Part shown: positions 28,001 to 43,000 of the stretch, in pieces
Position numbering within the stretch: the first letter of the stretch is position 1
How the letters are laid out: each line of letters begins with the position of its first letter
Origin: Ridgeia piscesae
Taxonomy: Eukaryota > Annelida > Polychaeta > Sabellida > Siboglinidae
Assembly (NCBI GenBank): GCA_025642075.2
Contig: JAODUO010000055.1
Span: 128,501-192,500 of the forward strand
Direction of reading: 5' to 3'
Length of the DNA stretch: 64,000 nucleotides
Translations under genes and position numbers: made by a program
The notes under the pieces: generated by a model
Told to the model about the DNA's origin: nothing
Seen by the model: only the letters and a program-made list of their open reading frames with translations
Databases searched by the model: none

Positions 28001-31000
28001 CACACAAACACACAGCAGAGGCACTGAACACACAAACACACAACAGAGGCACTGAACACACAAACACACAACACAGGCACTGAACACACAAACACACAGC
28101 ACAGGCACTGAACACACAAACACACAGCAGAGGCACTGAACACACAAACACACAGCAGAGGCACTGAACACACAAACACACAACACAGGCACTGAACACA
28201 CAAACACACAGCAGAGGCACTGAACACACAAACACACAGCACAGGTACTGAACACACAAACACACAACACAGGCACTGAACACACAAACACACAACACAG
28301 GTACTGAACACACAAACACACACAGGCACTGAACACACAAACACACAGCAGAGGCACTGAACACACAAACACACAGCAGAGGCACTGAACACACAAACAC
28401 ACAGCACAGGCACTGAACACACAAACACACAACACAGGCACTGAACACACAAACACACAACACAGGCACTGAACACACAAACACACAACACAGGCACTGA
28501 ACACACAAACACACAACACAGGCACTGAACACACAAACACACAGCAGAGGCACTGAACACACAAACACACAACACAGGCACTGAACACACAAACACACAG
28601 CAGAGGCACTGAACACACAAACACACAGCAGAGGCACTGAACACACAAACACACAACACAGGCACTGAACACACAAACACACAACACAGGCACTGAACAC
28701 ATAAACACACAACACAGGCACTGAACACACAAACACACAGCAGAGGCACTGAACACACAAACACACAACACAGGCACTGAACACACAAACACACAGCACA
28801 GGCACTGAACACACAAACACACAACACAGGCACTGAACACACAAACACACAGCAGAGGCACTGAACACACAAACACACAGCACAGGCACTGAACACACAA
28901 ACACACAGCAGAGGCACTGAACACACAAACACACAGCACAGGCACTGAACACACAAACACACAGCAGAGGCACTGAACACACAAACACACAACACAGGCA
29001 CTGAACACACAAACACACAGCAGAGGCACTGAACACACAAACACACAGCACAGGCACTGAACACACAAACACACAGCAGAGGCACTGAACACACAAACAC
29101 ACAGCAGAGGCACTGAACACACAAACACACAACACAGGCACTGAACACACAAACACACAGCAGAGGCACTGAACACACAAACACACAACACAGGCACTGA
29201 ACACACAAACACACAACACAGGCACTGAACACACAAACACACAACAGAGGCACTGAACACACAAACACACAACACAGGCACTGAACACACAAACACACAA
29301 CACAGGCACTGAACACACAAACACACAACACAGGTACTGAACACACAAACACACAACACAGGCACTGAACACACAAAAACACACAGCAGAGGCACTGAAC
29401 ACACAAACACACAACACAGGTACTGAACACACAAACACACACCACAGGCACTGAACACACAAACACACAACACAGGCACTGAACACACAAACACACAACA
29501 CAGGCACTGAACACACAAACACACAGCAGAGGCACTGAACACACAACACAGGCACTGAACACACAAACACACAGCACAGGTACTGAACACACAAACACAC
29601 ACCACAGGCACTGAACACACAAACACACAACAAAGGCACTGAACACACAAACACACAGCAGAGGCACTGAACACACAAACACACAACACAGGCACTGAAC
29701 ACACAAACACACAACACAGGCACTGAACACATAAACACACAGCAGAGGCACTGAACACACAAACACACAACACAGGCACTGAACACACAAACACAGAACA
29801 GAGGCACTGAGCACACAACATACACACAACACAGGCACTGAACACACAAACACACAACACAGGTACTGAACACACAAACACACACCACAGGCACTGAACA
29901 CACAAACACACAACACAGGCACTGAACACACAAACACACAACACAGGCACTGAACACACAAACACACAGCAGAGGCACTGAACACACAAACACACAACAC
30001 AGGCACTGAACACACAAACACACAACACAGGCACTGAACACATAAACACACAGCAGAGGCACTGAACACACAAACACACAACACAGGCACTGAACACACA
30101 AACACACAACAGAGGCACTGAACACACAACATACACACAACACAGGCACTGAACACACAAACACACAGCAGAGGCACTGAACACACAACACAGGTACTGA
30201 ACACACAAACACACAACACAGGCACTGAACACACAAACACACAACACAGGCACTGAACACCCAAACACACAACAGAGGCACTGAACACACAAACACACGC
30301 ACTGAACACACAACACAGGCACTGAACACACAAACACACAACACAGGCACTGAACACACAAACACACAGCAGAGGCACTGAACACACAAACACACAACAC
30401 AGGCACTGAACACACAAACACACACCACAGGCACTGAACACACAAACACACAGCAGAGGCACTGAACACACAAACACACAACACAGGTACTGAACACACA
30501 AACACACAACACAGGCACTGAACACACAAACACACAACACAGGCACTGAACACCCAAACACACAACAGAGGCACTGAACACACAAACACACAACACAGGC
30601 ACTGAACACACAAACACACAGCAGAGGCACTGAACACACAAACACACAACACAGGCACTGAACACACAAACACACAACACAGGTACTGAACACACAAACA
30701 CACAACACAGGCACTGAACACACAAACACACAACACAGGCACTGAACACCCAAACACACAACAGAGGCACTGAACACACAAACACACGCACTGAACACAC
30801 AACACAGGCACTGAACACACAAACACACAGCAGAGGCACTGAACACACAAACACACAACACAGGCACTGAACACACAAACACACAACACAGGCACTGAAC
30901 ACACAAACACACAGCACAGGCACTGAACACACAAACACACAGCAGAGGCACTGAACACACAACACAGGCACTGAACACACAAACACACAGCAGAGGCACT

Positions 31001-34000
31001 GAACACACAAACACACAACACAGGTACTGAACACACAAACACACAACACAGGCACTGAACACATAAACACACAACACAGGCACTGAACACCCAAACACAC
31101 AACAGAGGCACTGAACACACAAACACACAACACAGGCACTGAACACACAAACACACAACACAGGCACTGAACACACAAACACACAGCACAGGCACTGAAC
31201 ACACAAACACACAGCAGAGGCACTGAACACACAACACAGGCACTGAACACACAAACACACAGCAGAGGCACTGAACACACAAACACACAACACAGGTACT
31301 GAACACACAAACACACAACACAGGCACTGAACACACAAACACACAACACAGGCACTGAACACCCAAACACACAACAGAGGCACTGAACACACAAACACAC
31401 GCACTGAACACACAACACAGGCACTGAACACACAAACACACAGCAGAGGCACTGAACACACAAACACACAACACAGGCACTGAACACACAAACACACAAC
31501 ACAGGCACTGAACACACAAACACACAGCACAGGCACTGAACACACAAACACACAGCAGAGGCACTGAACACACAACACAGGCACTGAACACACAAACACA
31601 CAGCAGAGGCACTGAACACACAAACACACAACACAGGTACTGAACACACAAACACACAACACAGGCACTGAACACATAAACACACAACACAGGCACTGAA
31701 CACACAAACACACAACACAGGTACTGAACACACAAACACACAACACAGGCACTGAACACACAAACACACAACACAGGCACTGAACACCCAAACACACAAC
31801 AGAGGCACTGAACACACAAACACACGCACTGAACACACAACACAGGCACTGAACACACAAACACACAGCAGAGGCACTGAACACACAAACACACAACACA
31901 GGCACTGAACACACAAACACACAACACAGGCACTGAAAACACAACACAGGCACTGAACACACAACAGAGGCACTGAACACACAAACACACAACACAGGCA
32001 CTGAACACACAAACACACAACACAGGCACTGAACACACAACACAGGCACTGAACACACAACAGAGGCACTGAACACATAAACACACAACACAGGCACTGA
32101 ACACCCAAACACACAACAGAGGCACTGAACACACAAACACACAACACAGGCACTGAACACACAAACACACAACACAGGCACTGAACACACAACACAGGCA
32201 CTGAACACACAACAGAGGCACTGAACACACAAACACACAACACAGGCACTGAACACACAAACACACAACACAGGCACTGAACACACAAACACACGCACTG
32301 AACACACAAACACAGGCACTGAACACACAAACACACAACACAGGCACTGAACACACAAGCACATGGCAACAGGAACACTCAAACTGACTGATACACGAAC
32401 AAACAGATCAACAGATACACATAAACTGACTGATACACGAACAAACACATCAACAGATACACATAAACTGACTGATACACGAACAAACACATCAACAGAT
32501 ACACATAAACTGACTGATACACGAACAAACACATCAACAGATACACATAAACTGACTGATACACGAACAAACACATCAACAGATACACATAAACTGACTG
32601 ATACACGAACAAACACATCAACAGATACACATAAACTGACTGATACACGAACAAACACATCAACAGATACACATAAACTGACTGATACACGAACAAACAC
32701 ATCAACAGATACACATAAACTGACTGATACACGAACAAACACATCACTCACTGATACACACAACCTTGACCATGTGACTGACCTTTGAGAGCAGCTGAGC
32801 GCTGAGCATTCCTGCCCCTAGGCTGGTACTCTTCCCTGTCTTCCTCCTCCTCCTCCTTGGATGAGGATGCTGGTGTTGACCAGTGCAACGACTCATCCTC
32901 TGCCTCGTCCAGCTCTCTCAAGAACTCCTCATCGTCGTCATCATCGTCGACATCTTCGTCACTTGACATGGGACGCGTCACCCGTTGACGCTTCCTTTTT
33001 TTCCGCTTTCCACTTGGGACAAACTCCTCGTCTACTTCCTGCTTCCCTCGTCGCTTCTGGGAAACAGAGAATGAACGAAATGTGTAAGCCACTTGTAGTG
33101 TGTTTTGTAATTTTTTTTTAACCGTAATTATAGTTTCTCAAATTATTTTATTTAGTATCTTCGTTTATTATTAAGTTATTAATATATTTTATTACTCATG
33201 TATTGTTCTATTTTATCTATTTATTTACTGATGATAAGTTCAGGTTATTTACCAGGATTTTTAGAAACTGTATTTAACCCTTTAGACCTCAGCCATTTTT
33301 ATATACAGCCTTGGTTCCTCAAAAAACTAGGTCAGATTCAAAAAAATTACAAAGGCGCCATTTTGGGGGCCGTATTATTGAATTTTTTTAAATTATTGAA
33401 TTTGCATTTTTGTATTGCAAGTTAACATTATTTTAAACTTTAAAGAGCATATAATCACCTTCATGTTGGATGAAGATGTATTTTTACGAATTTTTATGAA
33501 CATATAATCGTAGCAACAGCTGATGCCAACGTTTTTGTAAAATATCCCACAGAAACACAGGTGTATGTTTCCACGTCTTATTCCAGTGAACAATACGCTT
33601 CGTTGTGCAACGAAACGGTTTTGTTAAATAAATAAATACAAAACATTTTAATAAAACTATTTACTTTTATCATGTTACATATCTTCTTTATTCATTTAAA
33701 TAGAGACCCACTTTTGGGGAGGAGAGAATTAACAACATCCTTGCCTTCTTTGTTTTCTTCATGGCTGGGACTGGGGATGGGACAACGTCAGGCACCTCCT
33801 CCTCCTCCTCCTGCTGCCTCCCCCTCTTCCCTTCTCCCTCCCCGTTCCCCCGTCGTTTCTTCGACAAGTCAAGACCAAACTCCAAGTTAATCTTCCGCTG
33901 GCCGCGATTCGCCCTGGACGACCTCCTGAGGGGGGCCGGAGAATCACAACTGTTCTCCGTCGAGTCGACAGGTGGCGCCACTGCTGCGGGGCGCTTCGTC

Positions 34001-37000
34001 TTTCGTCCTCGCTTATGCGTCACCACTTCCCGTTGGTCGTCATGGTTACCATCGGCATCCACCACCTCGTTCGGTTTTGCCAGGTCCACTTTCTCGCAAT
34101 CCTCCTCGGTCGAATCTCCCGTTTTTCCCTCCTTCTTCCCAACCATGGGACCTGAGGCGGCCTTCCCTCGTCTTCCCTTCGCTGTCTTCTTCCGCGTTCT
34201 TGCACGCTGTCGCTTCGACGGAGGCTCCTCTGATGAGTGCTTGCTAGGCAACGGGTCAGAGTCGGAGGAGAGAGGCGATGAGTCAGGCACGTCCTTTGCT
34301 TGTCCATCTGAAACATTCACTTCTCCACATAACCTATTGCCTAGCAACAGGTCCCTCTAGCTATACAAAGTGACTGCCAAATATTAGGAGGTTCGGACAT
34401 TCCATCATACATTTTGGATACATTTTGGCCTGAAATGTTCATCTTTATTAAAAAAAACTAGCCTAATTCCCAGCAATGAGAAAAAAGGCAGTCACTCGCA
34501 TGAACATTTTGAAAATTGCGATACCATGAGGTCCTATCTCCATCGTTTTGGATGAATATGTTATGAGTTCAACATGTGATTACATGTCACAGATCACATG
34601 CAACATGTCACAGATCACATGCACATGTCACAGATCACATACAACATGTCACAGATCACATACAACATGTGATTACATGTCACAGATCACATGCAACATG
34701 TTACAGATCACATGCAACATGTCACAGATCACACGAAACATGTAACAGATCACATGCAACATGTCACAGATCACATGCACCATGTCAGCTCAACGTATGT
34801 AAATTGCACAAAGCTACAGAGACCCACTGTTATATAATTTAGATAAAAGCAATTTTTAAAAGCAACACTCTTTGATCTAGCTGATGTCACCTTGTCCTAG
34901 CAATTCTAACACCAGTTTTAATTTTGTTAAATTTTTTGAGCCAAACTTGACGTGGGTCACACACAAAATTTTGATTGTCATAGGAATACAAACATCATAA
35001 AATAAAAACAGTTATAAAATATAATTAAACATGTAGAAATGAAATATTGAAATGTTAAATAAAATAACTTATATTTAAATATGATAAAATAGGCAAAGTT
35101 TAGAAATGAAATATAAAACATGAAAATTGTCCGCAGGGCTACAAACCTAGCTGCAGTTTGTCTGATCGTCGGGGACGCTTCCTCCGTTGGGAAACAGATC
35201 CCTTCTCCCCTTCTTTCTTCACTACCTCCTCCTTATCTCCCCCCTCACAGGCATCCAGTTTCTCCTCTAATGATTTGTTTATGTCCGTTTCAATTTTCCC
35301 TGTGTCAGTGTCACCAGTGACACATGACACGTCACTGTCGACATGTTTCTGTTTACCCCGACCTGCGTCGTCTTTGTCTTTATCATGACAATTCACGTTT
35401 TCCTCCTTCACGGATGCTTCCTTATCTTCTTGTTTGTCCTCCACACTGTCCTGTTTTTCTGTTAGACTGTCCTGTTTTCCCTCTCCAGTGTCCTGTTTTT
35501 TCTCTATACTGTCCTTCTGTTTTTCCTTTGCACTGTCCTGTTTCTCCTGCAAGCTGTCCTTGAAGTGATGTCTTTCTTTATCGTCTTCTTGTGTTTCACT
35601 GACATCCTTTGCCCGATGCTGTCCTTCCACAGACACTTTGTCCTCAGGAGTGTCCTTGTCCTGAGAACTGTCCTTGTCCTGACCGTTCTCTGTCACATTT
35701 TGGTGTTTCTCACTTGAAGAACTGTCCTTGTCCTTAGGCCTGTCACCCTCACAGTTGCCCTTGCCCTGTGGCGGACCATCATTCTCACATTTTGGTCCAC
35801 CAGTCTCACAAGGTCCATGGTCCCCATCACCAACATTTTTTGAGACCAATTTTTCTTTTTCAGTCACCGATGTCACAGCGACCCCTGACCTCTCAACCTC
35901 CTTCCTGCTACATCTCTCCCCTCTTTCTTCTACTTCCGAAGCAGCCTCTTTTCCCTTATCCCCTTCTGCACTCTGTCCATTCTTGGTGTTGTCTTTTGAT
36001 TCCTCACTACTGAATTCACATTCCCCTTTTTCCTGCTTTACATCACCAACAGGTGGCACCACAGTGTCTTTATCATGTGACCCATTGGACAAGGTAGCTT
36101 TCGTTGATTCGTTCCTGTTTTCTGATTTAACAGGAACTTTAGCATCACTTTCTGTTTTAACATCAACGTTTACATCCCTCTTTACATCCCTCTTTACATC
36201 CCTCTTTACATCCCCGTTTTCATCCTCGTCTTTTTCTTCTTTCAGTTTCCCCGATGCAACTTCCCTCTTTTCTGTTTTTACATCAACTCCAAGTGTCTGC
36301 TCCGGGACGACCTCATTCTTCTCATCTTTGTCTCGCTCTTCTTTCACACTTTTGTCTGGCGGTTCCTTCTTAAGTGTCATTGTCACCGTGTCATTCGGTG
36401 GTGACACAATGTCCTCTGTCTTCAATTCCTCTTTCACTGTCACTTTGCCTGTTGACAGAGACACAGCATGGATCATTTGGCATCATTTGACAAACATGAC
36501 AAGAATCATTTAACCAAACATGACATAAATCACCTGTCACACAAGACATTGGTCACTTTACAGACATGTGATAAATCACCTGTCACACAGGACATTGGTC
36601 AGTTTACAGACATGTGTAAATCACCTGTCACACAAGACATTGGTCACTTTACAGACATGTGATAAATCACCTGTCACACAATACATTGGTCAGTTTACAG
36701 ATATATGATAAATCACCTGTCACACAGGACATTGGTCACTTTACAGACATGTGATAAATCACCTGTCACACAGGACATTGGTCAGTTTACAGATATATGA
36801 TAAATCACCTGTCACACAGGACATTGGTCACTTTACAGACATGTGATAAATCACCTGTCACACAGGACATTGGTCAGTTTACAGATATATGATAAATCAC
36901 CTGTCACACAGGACATTGGTCACTTTACAGACATGTGATAAATCACCTGTCACACAGGACATTGGTCACTTTACAGATATATGATAAATCACCTGTCACA

Positions 37001-40000
37001 CAGGACATTGGTCACTTTACAGATATATGATAAATCACCTGTCACACAGGACATTGGTCACTTTACAGACATGTGTAAATCACCTGTCACACAAGACATT
37101 GGTCACTTTACAGACATCTGATAAATCACCTGTCACACAAGACATTGGTCACTTTACAGACATGTGTAAATCACCTGTCACACAAGACATTGGTCACTTT
37201 ACAGACATGTGTAAATCACCTGTCACACAAGACATTGGTCACTTTACAGACATGTGATAAATCACCTGTCACACAAGACATTGGTCACTTTACAGACATG
37301 TGATAAATCACCTGTCACACAAGACATTGGTCACTTTACAGACATGTGTAAATCACCTGTCACACAAGACATTGGTCACTTTACAGACATGTGTAAATCA
37401 CCTGTCACACAAGACATTGGTCACTTTACAGACATGTGATAAATCACCTGTCACACAATACATTGGTCAGTTTACAGACATTTGATAAATCACCTGTCAC
37501 ACAAGACATTGGTCACTTTACAGACATCTGATAAATCACCTGTCACACAAGACATTGGTCACTTTACAGACATGTGTAAATCACCTGTCACACAAGACAT
37601 TGGTCACTTTACAGACATGTGTAAATCACCTGTCACACAAGACATTGGTCACTTTACAGACATGTGATAAATCACCTGTCACACAAGACATTGGTCACTT
37701 TACAGACATGTGATAAATCACCTGTCACACAAGACATTGGTCACTTTACAGACATGTGTAAATCACCTGTCACACAAGACATTGGTCACTTTACAGACAT
37801 GTGATAAATCACCTGTCACACAGGACATTGGTCACTTTACAGATATATGATAAATCACCTGTCACACAGGACATTGGTCACTTTACAGATATATGATAAA
37901 TCACCTGTCACACAGGACATTGGTCACTTTACAGACATGTGTAAATCACCTGTCACACAAGACATTGGTCACTTTACAGACATCTGATAAATCACCTGTC
38001 ACACAAGACATTGGTCACTTTACAGACATGTGTAAATCACCTGTCACACAAGACATTGGTCACTTTACAGACATGTGTAAATCACCTGTCACACAAGACA
38101 TTGGTCACTTTACAGACATGTGATAAATCACCTGTCACACAAGACATTGGTCACTTTACAGACATTTGATAAATCACCTGTCACACAAGACATTGGTCAC
38201 TTTACAGACATGTGTAAATCACCTGTCACACAAGACATTGGTCACTTTACAGACATGTGATAAATCACCTGTCACACAAGACATTGGTCACTTTACAGAC
38301 ATTTGATAAATCACCTGTCACACAAGACATTGGTCACTTTACAGACATTTGATAAATCACCTGTCACACAAGACATTGGTCACTTTACAGACATGTGTAA
38401 ATCACCTGTCACACAAGACATTGGTCACTTTACAGACATGTGATAAATCACCTGTCACACAAGACATTGGTCACTTTACAGACATTTGATAAATCACCTG
38501 TCACACAAGACATTGGTCACTTTACAGACATGTAATAGGGACAATTTTACAAGTATGACACAAATCAACCATTCAACATAAATAAATGTGTCATTTGACA
38601 GACGCACCATTTTATACAGACTGTACCAAAAATTACTTTTCTCTCGATTAGTATAGAATACAATAACACTTTCTTGTCACGGAAAGGAAAGTTATGTGCA
38701 GCATTCATAAAATAGTAAATAACTACATATTAACAACACTGAACTGGGAAGTTTGGATTCAAGGAAATAACTGAAGTTATTACTATAATAAGACGACACT
38801 ATATCTTTCGTGTCACTATACAGCTTCCATGTCACTACATACCTTCCGTGTCACTGCTGGCGCCACTGCCACTGACAGCAGGAGTGACTGACCCGCTCTG
38901 TTCCTCTTTCCCACTCTCCCCTCCTCCCAACTGCTCAATGAGCTGCTCCAGCTCATCCCTAGAGCTGAGAACAGGAATACATAGGGTTTGTTCAGAGTGA
39001 GCCACATAAAGTACAACTACGTGATGATGTCATAAGTTGGCAGAATACAAGTGTTAGGGATAAAGTAGTGGTGTGTGTGTGTGTGTGTGCAACCCTGCAT
39101 CCTAACTGACAACCCGGTGTCCTACTAAACAACCATGAGTCCTACCTGACAACCCTACGTCCTATCTGACAACCCTGTGTCCTACCCAACAACCGTGTGT
39201 CCTACCTGACAACTGTGTGTCCTACCTGACAACCATGTGTTCTACCTGACAACCATGTGTCCTACCTGACAACCATGTGTTCTACCTGACAACCATGTGT
39301 TCTACCTGACAACCGTGTGTCCTACCTGACAACAATGTGTTCTACTTGACAACCATGTGTCCTACCTGACAACCCGTTGCCATGTTTCAGATTCCACATC
39401 ATCGTGTTCTTCTCTGTACACAACAACATTCAACTCTTTGTCCTACAAACCACAACACCTCCACTTAGCCAAAGTAGACAATTCCTGCCCAAGAACTTGA
39501 CGAAGTACATGACAACTAGTATAAGTACATTATCATAGCACACAAGTGCTGCATAAGCTGATTGCTGTCAGACATCATTTAGTATTCTTCCAAAGTGATG
39601 AACATTTTCACGTATATGAGCCAAAGATGCAGTTATAATGGTAAAATCGAGGTAGGTCTAATAAATTTGACACATCATCATAAATTTGACACATCATCAT
39701 AAATTTGACACAAGTTGACTAAACAACATGGAAATTGTGAACATTACCTAGCCATTGTAGTTTGATTTAAAATTGTCAATGCATGACCTTGACCTCTAAT
39801 AACTGGAGACAAAGGTATTACTAAAGGATGTCCTAAGTTAGTTGGAAGTGACACTTCAAATATGTTTCTACGTTGCTTAGTTCCAAAATGAAGTCCATTT
39901 GAATATTAAACCCTGTATGATGTCAGCCATCTTGCACTTAAGCAGAAAACGAGGTGTGTTTTTACAAGGTGGATTCAGCTGGTGAAATATACTACCTATG

Positions 40001-43000
40001 AACCAGTTTTCGGCAAGAAAGCTATGTTAACATTTCTGTCCAACCAAAAACACTTGTACTGGGTTTTACAGAGCCACAGATTATTTTTAAATAGAGTAAC
40101 ATTTAATATCCATTTTTCTAAATTTTGCACTACATTGTGAAAACGACATCACTTTGGATCTCACACCATTCTTGTATTCTCCGATATCCACGTGCATGGG
40201 AAACATCAAATATTTCCTACCATACTCACCAAGAGGAGCCAATAAGTGAGTCCGTCCTTGTCTCGTCCGACCGGTAGGAAGCGTAGATCGTCTGCCGTCT
40301 GCTCATTGATCTTCTCCTTGAACTTATGGTTGCAGTCAAACTGAAGCTCCAGGAGGTTCTGTGAACAAACACGCCAACTGTTAACCTTTTAGCTCTAGTA
40401 GGTTCTGTGAACAAACACGCCAACTGTTAACCTTTTAGCTCCAGTAGGTTCTGTGAACAAACACGCCAACTGTTAACCCTTTAGCTCCAGTGGGTTCTGT
40501 GAACAAACACGCCAACTGTTAACCCTTTAGCTCCAGTGGGTTCTGTGAACAAACACGCCAACTGTTAACCTTTTAGCTCCAGGAGGTTCTGTGAACAAAC
40601 ACGCCAACTGTTAACCTTTTAGCTCTAGTAGGTTCTGTGAACAAACACGCCAACTGTTAACCTTTTAGCTCCAGTAGGTTCTGTGAACAAACACGCCAAC
40701 TGTTAACCCTTTAGCTCCAGTAGGTTCTGTGAACAAACACGCCAACTGTTAACCCTTTAGCTCCAGTAGGTTCTGTGAACAAACATGCCAACTGTTAACC
40801 CTTTAGCTCCAGTGGGTTCTGTGAACAAACACGCCAACTGTTAGCCCTTTAGCTCCAGTAGGTTATGTGAACAAACACGCCAACTGTTAACCTTTTAGCT
40901 CCAGTGGGTTCTGTGAACAAACACGCCAACTGTTAACCTTTTAGTTGCAGTAGGTTCTGTGAACAAACACACCAACTGTTAACCCTTTAGCTCCAGTGGG
41001 TTCTGTGAACAAACACGCCAACTGTTAACCCTTTAGCTCCAGTGGGTTCTGTGAACAAACACGCCAACTGTTAACCTTTAGCTCCAGTAGGTTATGTGAA
41101 CAAACACGCCAACTGTTAACCTTTAGCTCCAGTGGGTTCTGTAAACAAACACGCCAACTGTTAACCTTTTAGCTCCAGTGGGTTCTGTGAACAAACACGC
41201 CAACAGTTAACCCTTTAGCTCCAGTGGGTTCTGTGAACAAACATGCCAACTGTTAACCTTTTAGCTCCAGTGGGTTCTGTGAACAAACACGCCAACTGTT
41301 AACGTTTTAGCTCCAGTGGGTTCTGTGAACAAACACGCCAACTGTTAACCTTTTAGCTCCAGTAGGTTCTGTGAACAAACACGCCAACTGTTAACCTTTT
41401 AGCTCCAGTGGGTTCTGTGAACAAACACGCCAACTGTTAACCTTTTAGCTCCAGTGGGTTCTGTGAACAAACACGCCAACTGTTAACCTTTTAGCTCCAG
41501 TGGGTTCTGTGAACAAACACGCCAACTGTTAGCCCTTTAGCTCCAGTGGGTTCTGTGAACAAACACGCCAACTGTTAACCCTTTAGCTCCAGTGGGTTCT
41601 GTGAACAAACACGCCAACTGTTAACCCTTTAGCTCCAGTAGGTTCTGTGAACAAACACGCCAACTATTAACCCTTTAGCTCCAGTAGGTTCTGTGAACAA
41701 ACACGCCAACTGTTAACCCTTAGCTCCAGTAGGTTCTGTGAACAAACACGCCAACTGTTAACCTTTAGCTCCAGTAGGTTATGTGAACAAACACGCCAAC
41801 TGTTAACCCTTTAGCTCCAGTAGGTTCTGTGAACAAACATGCCAACTGTTAACCCTTTAGCTCCAGTGGGTTCTGTGAACAAACACGCCAACTGTTAACC
41901 CTTTAGCTCCAGTGGGTTCTGTGAACAAACACGCCAACTGTTAACCCTTTAGCTCCAGTAGGTTCTGTGAACAAACACGCCAACTGTTAACCTTTAGCTC
42001 CAGTAGGTTATGTGAACAAACACGCCAACTGTTAACCTTTAGCTCCAGTGGGTTCTGTAAACAAACACGCCAACTGTTAAAACCTTTTAGCTCCAGTAGG
42101 TTCTGTGAACAAACACGCCAACTGTTAACCCTTTAGCTCCAATGGGTTCTGTGAACAAACACGCCAACTGTTAGCCCTTTAGCTCCAGTAGGTTCTGTGA
42201 ACAAACACACCAACTGTTAACCTTTTAGCTCCAGTGGGTTCTGTGAACAAACACGCCAACTGTTAACCCTTTAGCTCCAGTAGGTTCTGTGAACAAACAC
42301 GCCAACTGTTAACCCTTTAGCTCCAGTAGGTTCTGTGAACAAACACGCCAACTGTTAACCCTTTAGCTCCAATGGGTTCTGTGAACAAACACGCCAACTG
42401 TTAGCCCTTTAGCTCCAGTGGGTTCTGTGAACAAACACGCCAACTGTTAACCCTTTAGCTCCAGTGGGTTCTGTGAACAAACACGCCAACTGTTAACCCT
42501 TTAGCTCCAGTAGGTTCTGTGAACAAACACGCCAACTGTTAACCTTTAGCTCCAGTGGGTTCTGTAAACAAACACGCCAACTGTTAACCTTTTAGCTCCA
42601 GTGGGTTCTGTGAACAAACACGCCAACTGTTAACCCTTTAGCTCCAGTGGGTTCTGTGAACAAACATGCCAACTGTTAACCTTTTAGCTCCAGTGGGTTC
42701 TGTGAACAAACACGCCAACTGTTAACCTTTTAGCTCTAGTAGGTTCTGTGAACAAACACGCCAACTGTTAACCTTTTAGCTCCAGTAGGTTCTGTGAACA
42801 AACACGCCAACTGTTAACCCTTTAGCTCCAGTAGGTTCTGTGAACAAACACGCCAACTGTTAACCCTTTAGCTCCAGTAGGTTCTGTGAACAAACATGCC
42901 AACTGTTAACCCTTTAGCTCCAGTGGGTTCTGTGAACAAACACGCCAACTGTTAGCCCTTTAGCTCCAGTAGGTTATGTGAACAAACACGCCAACTGTTA

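Noticed and set aside
20216..32763. Three minus-strand open frames of more than 4000 codons, cysteine/valine-rich
   Set aside because: They are the same 28-bp satellite read in three frames; no start context, no domain, and the region is an RSF1 intron.
33761..34360. 199-codon plus-strand frame
   Set aside because: Mirror of RSF1 exon 8.
35728..36513. 261-codon plus-strand frame rich in S, F and P
   Set aside because: Mirror of RSF1 exon 7, whose K/E-rich codons read as stop-free on the opposite strand.
36500..38533. CRISPR-like regular repeats
   Set aside because: Units are contiguous with no unique spacers, and the setting is a eukaryotic intron.
40226..40423. 65-codon minus-strand frame starting [12 protein letters not shown]
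   Set aside because: Out-of-frame reading of RSF1 exon 4; the conserved frame is [11 protein letters not shown].
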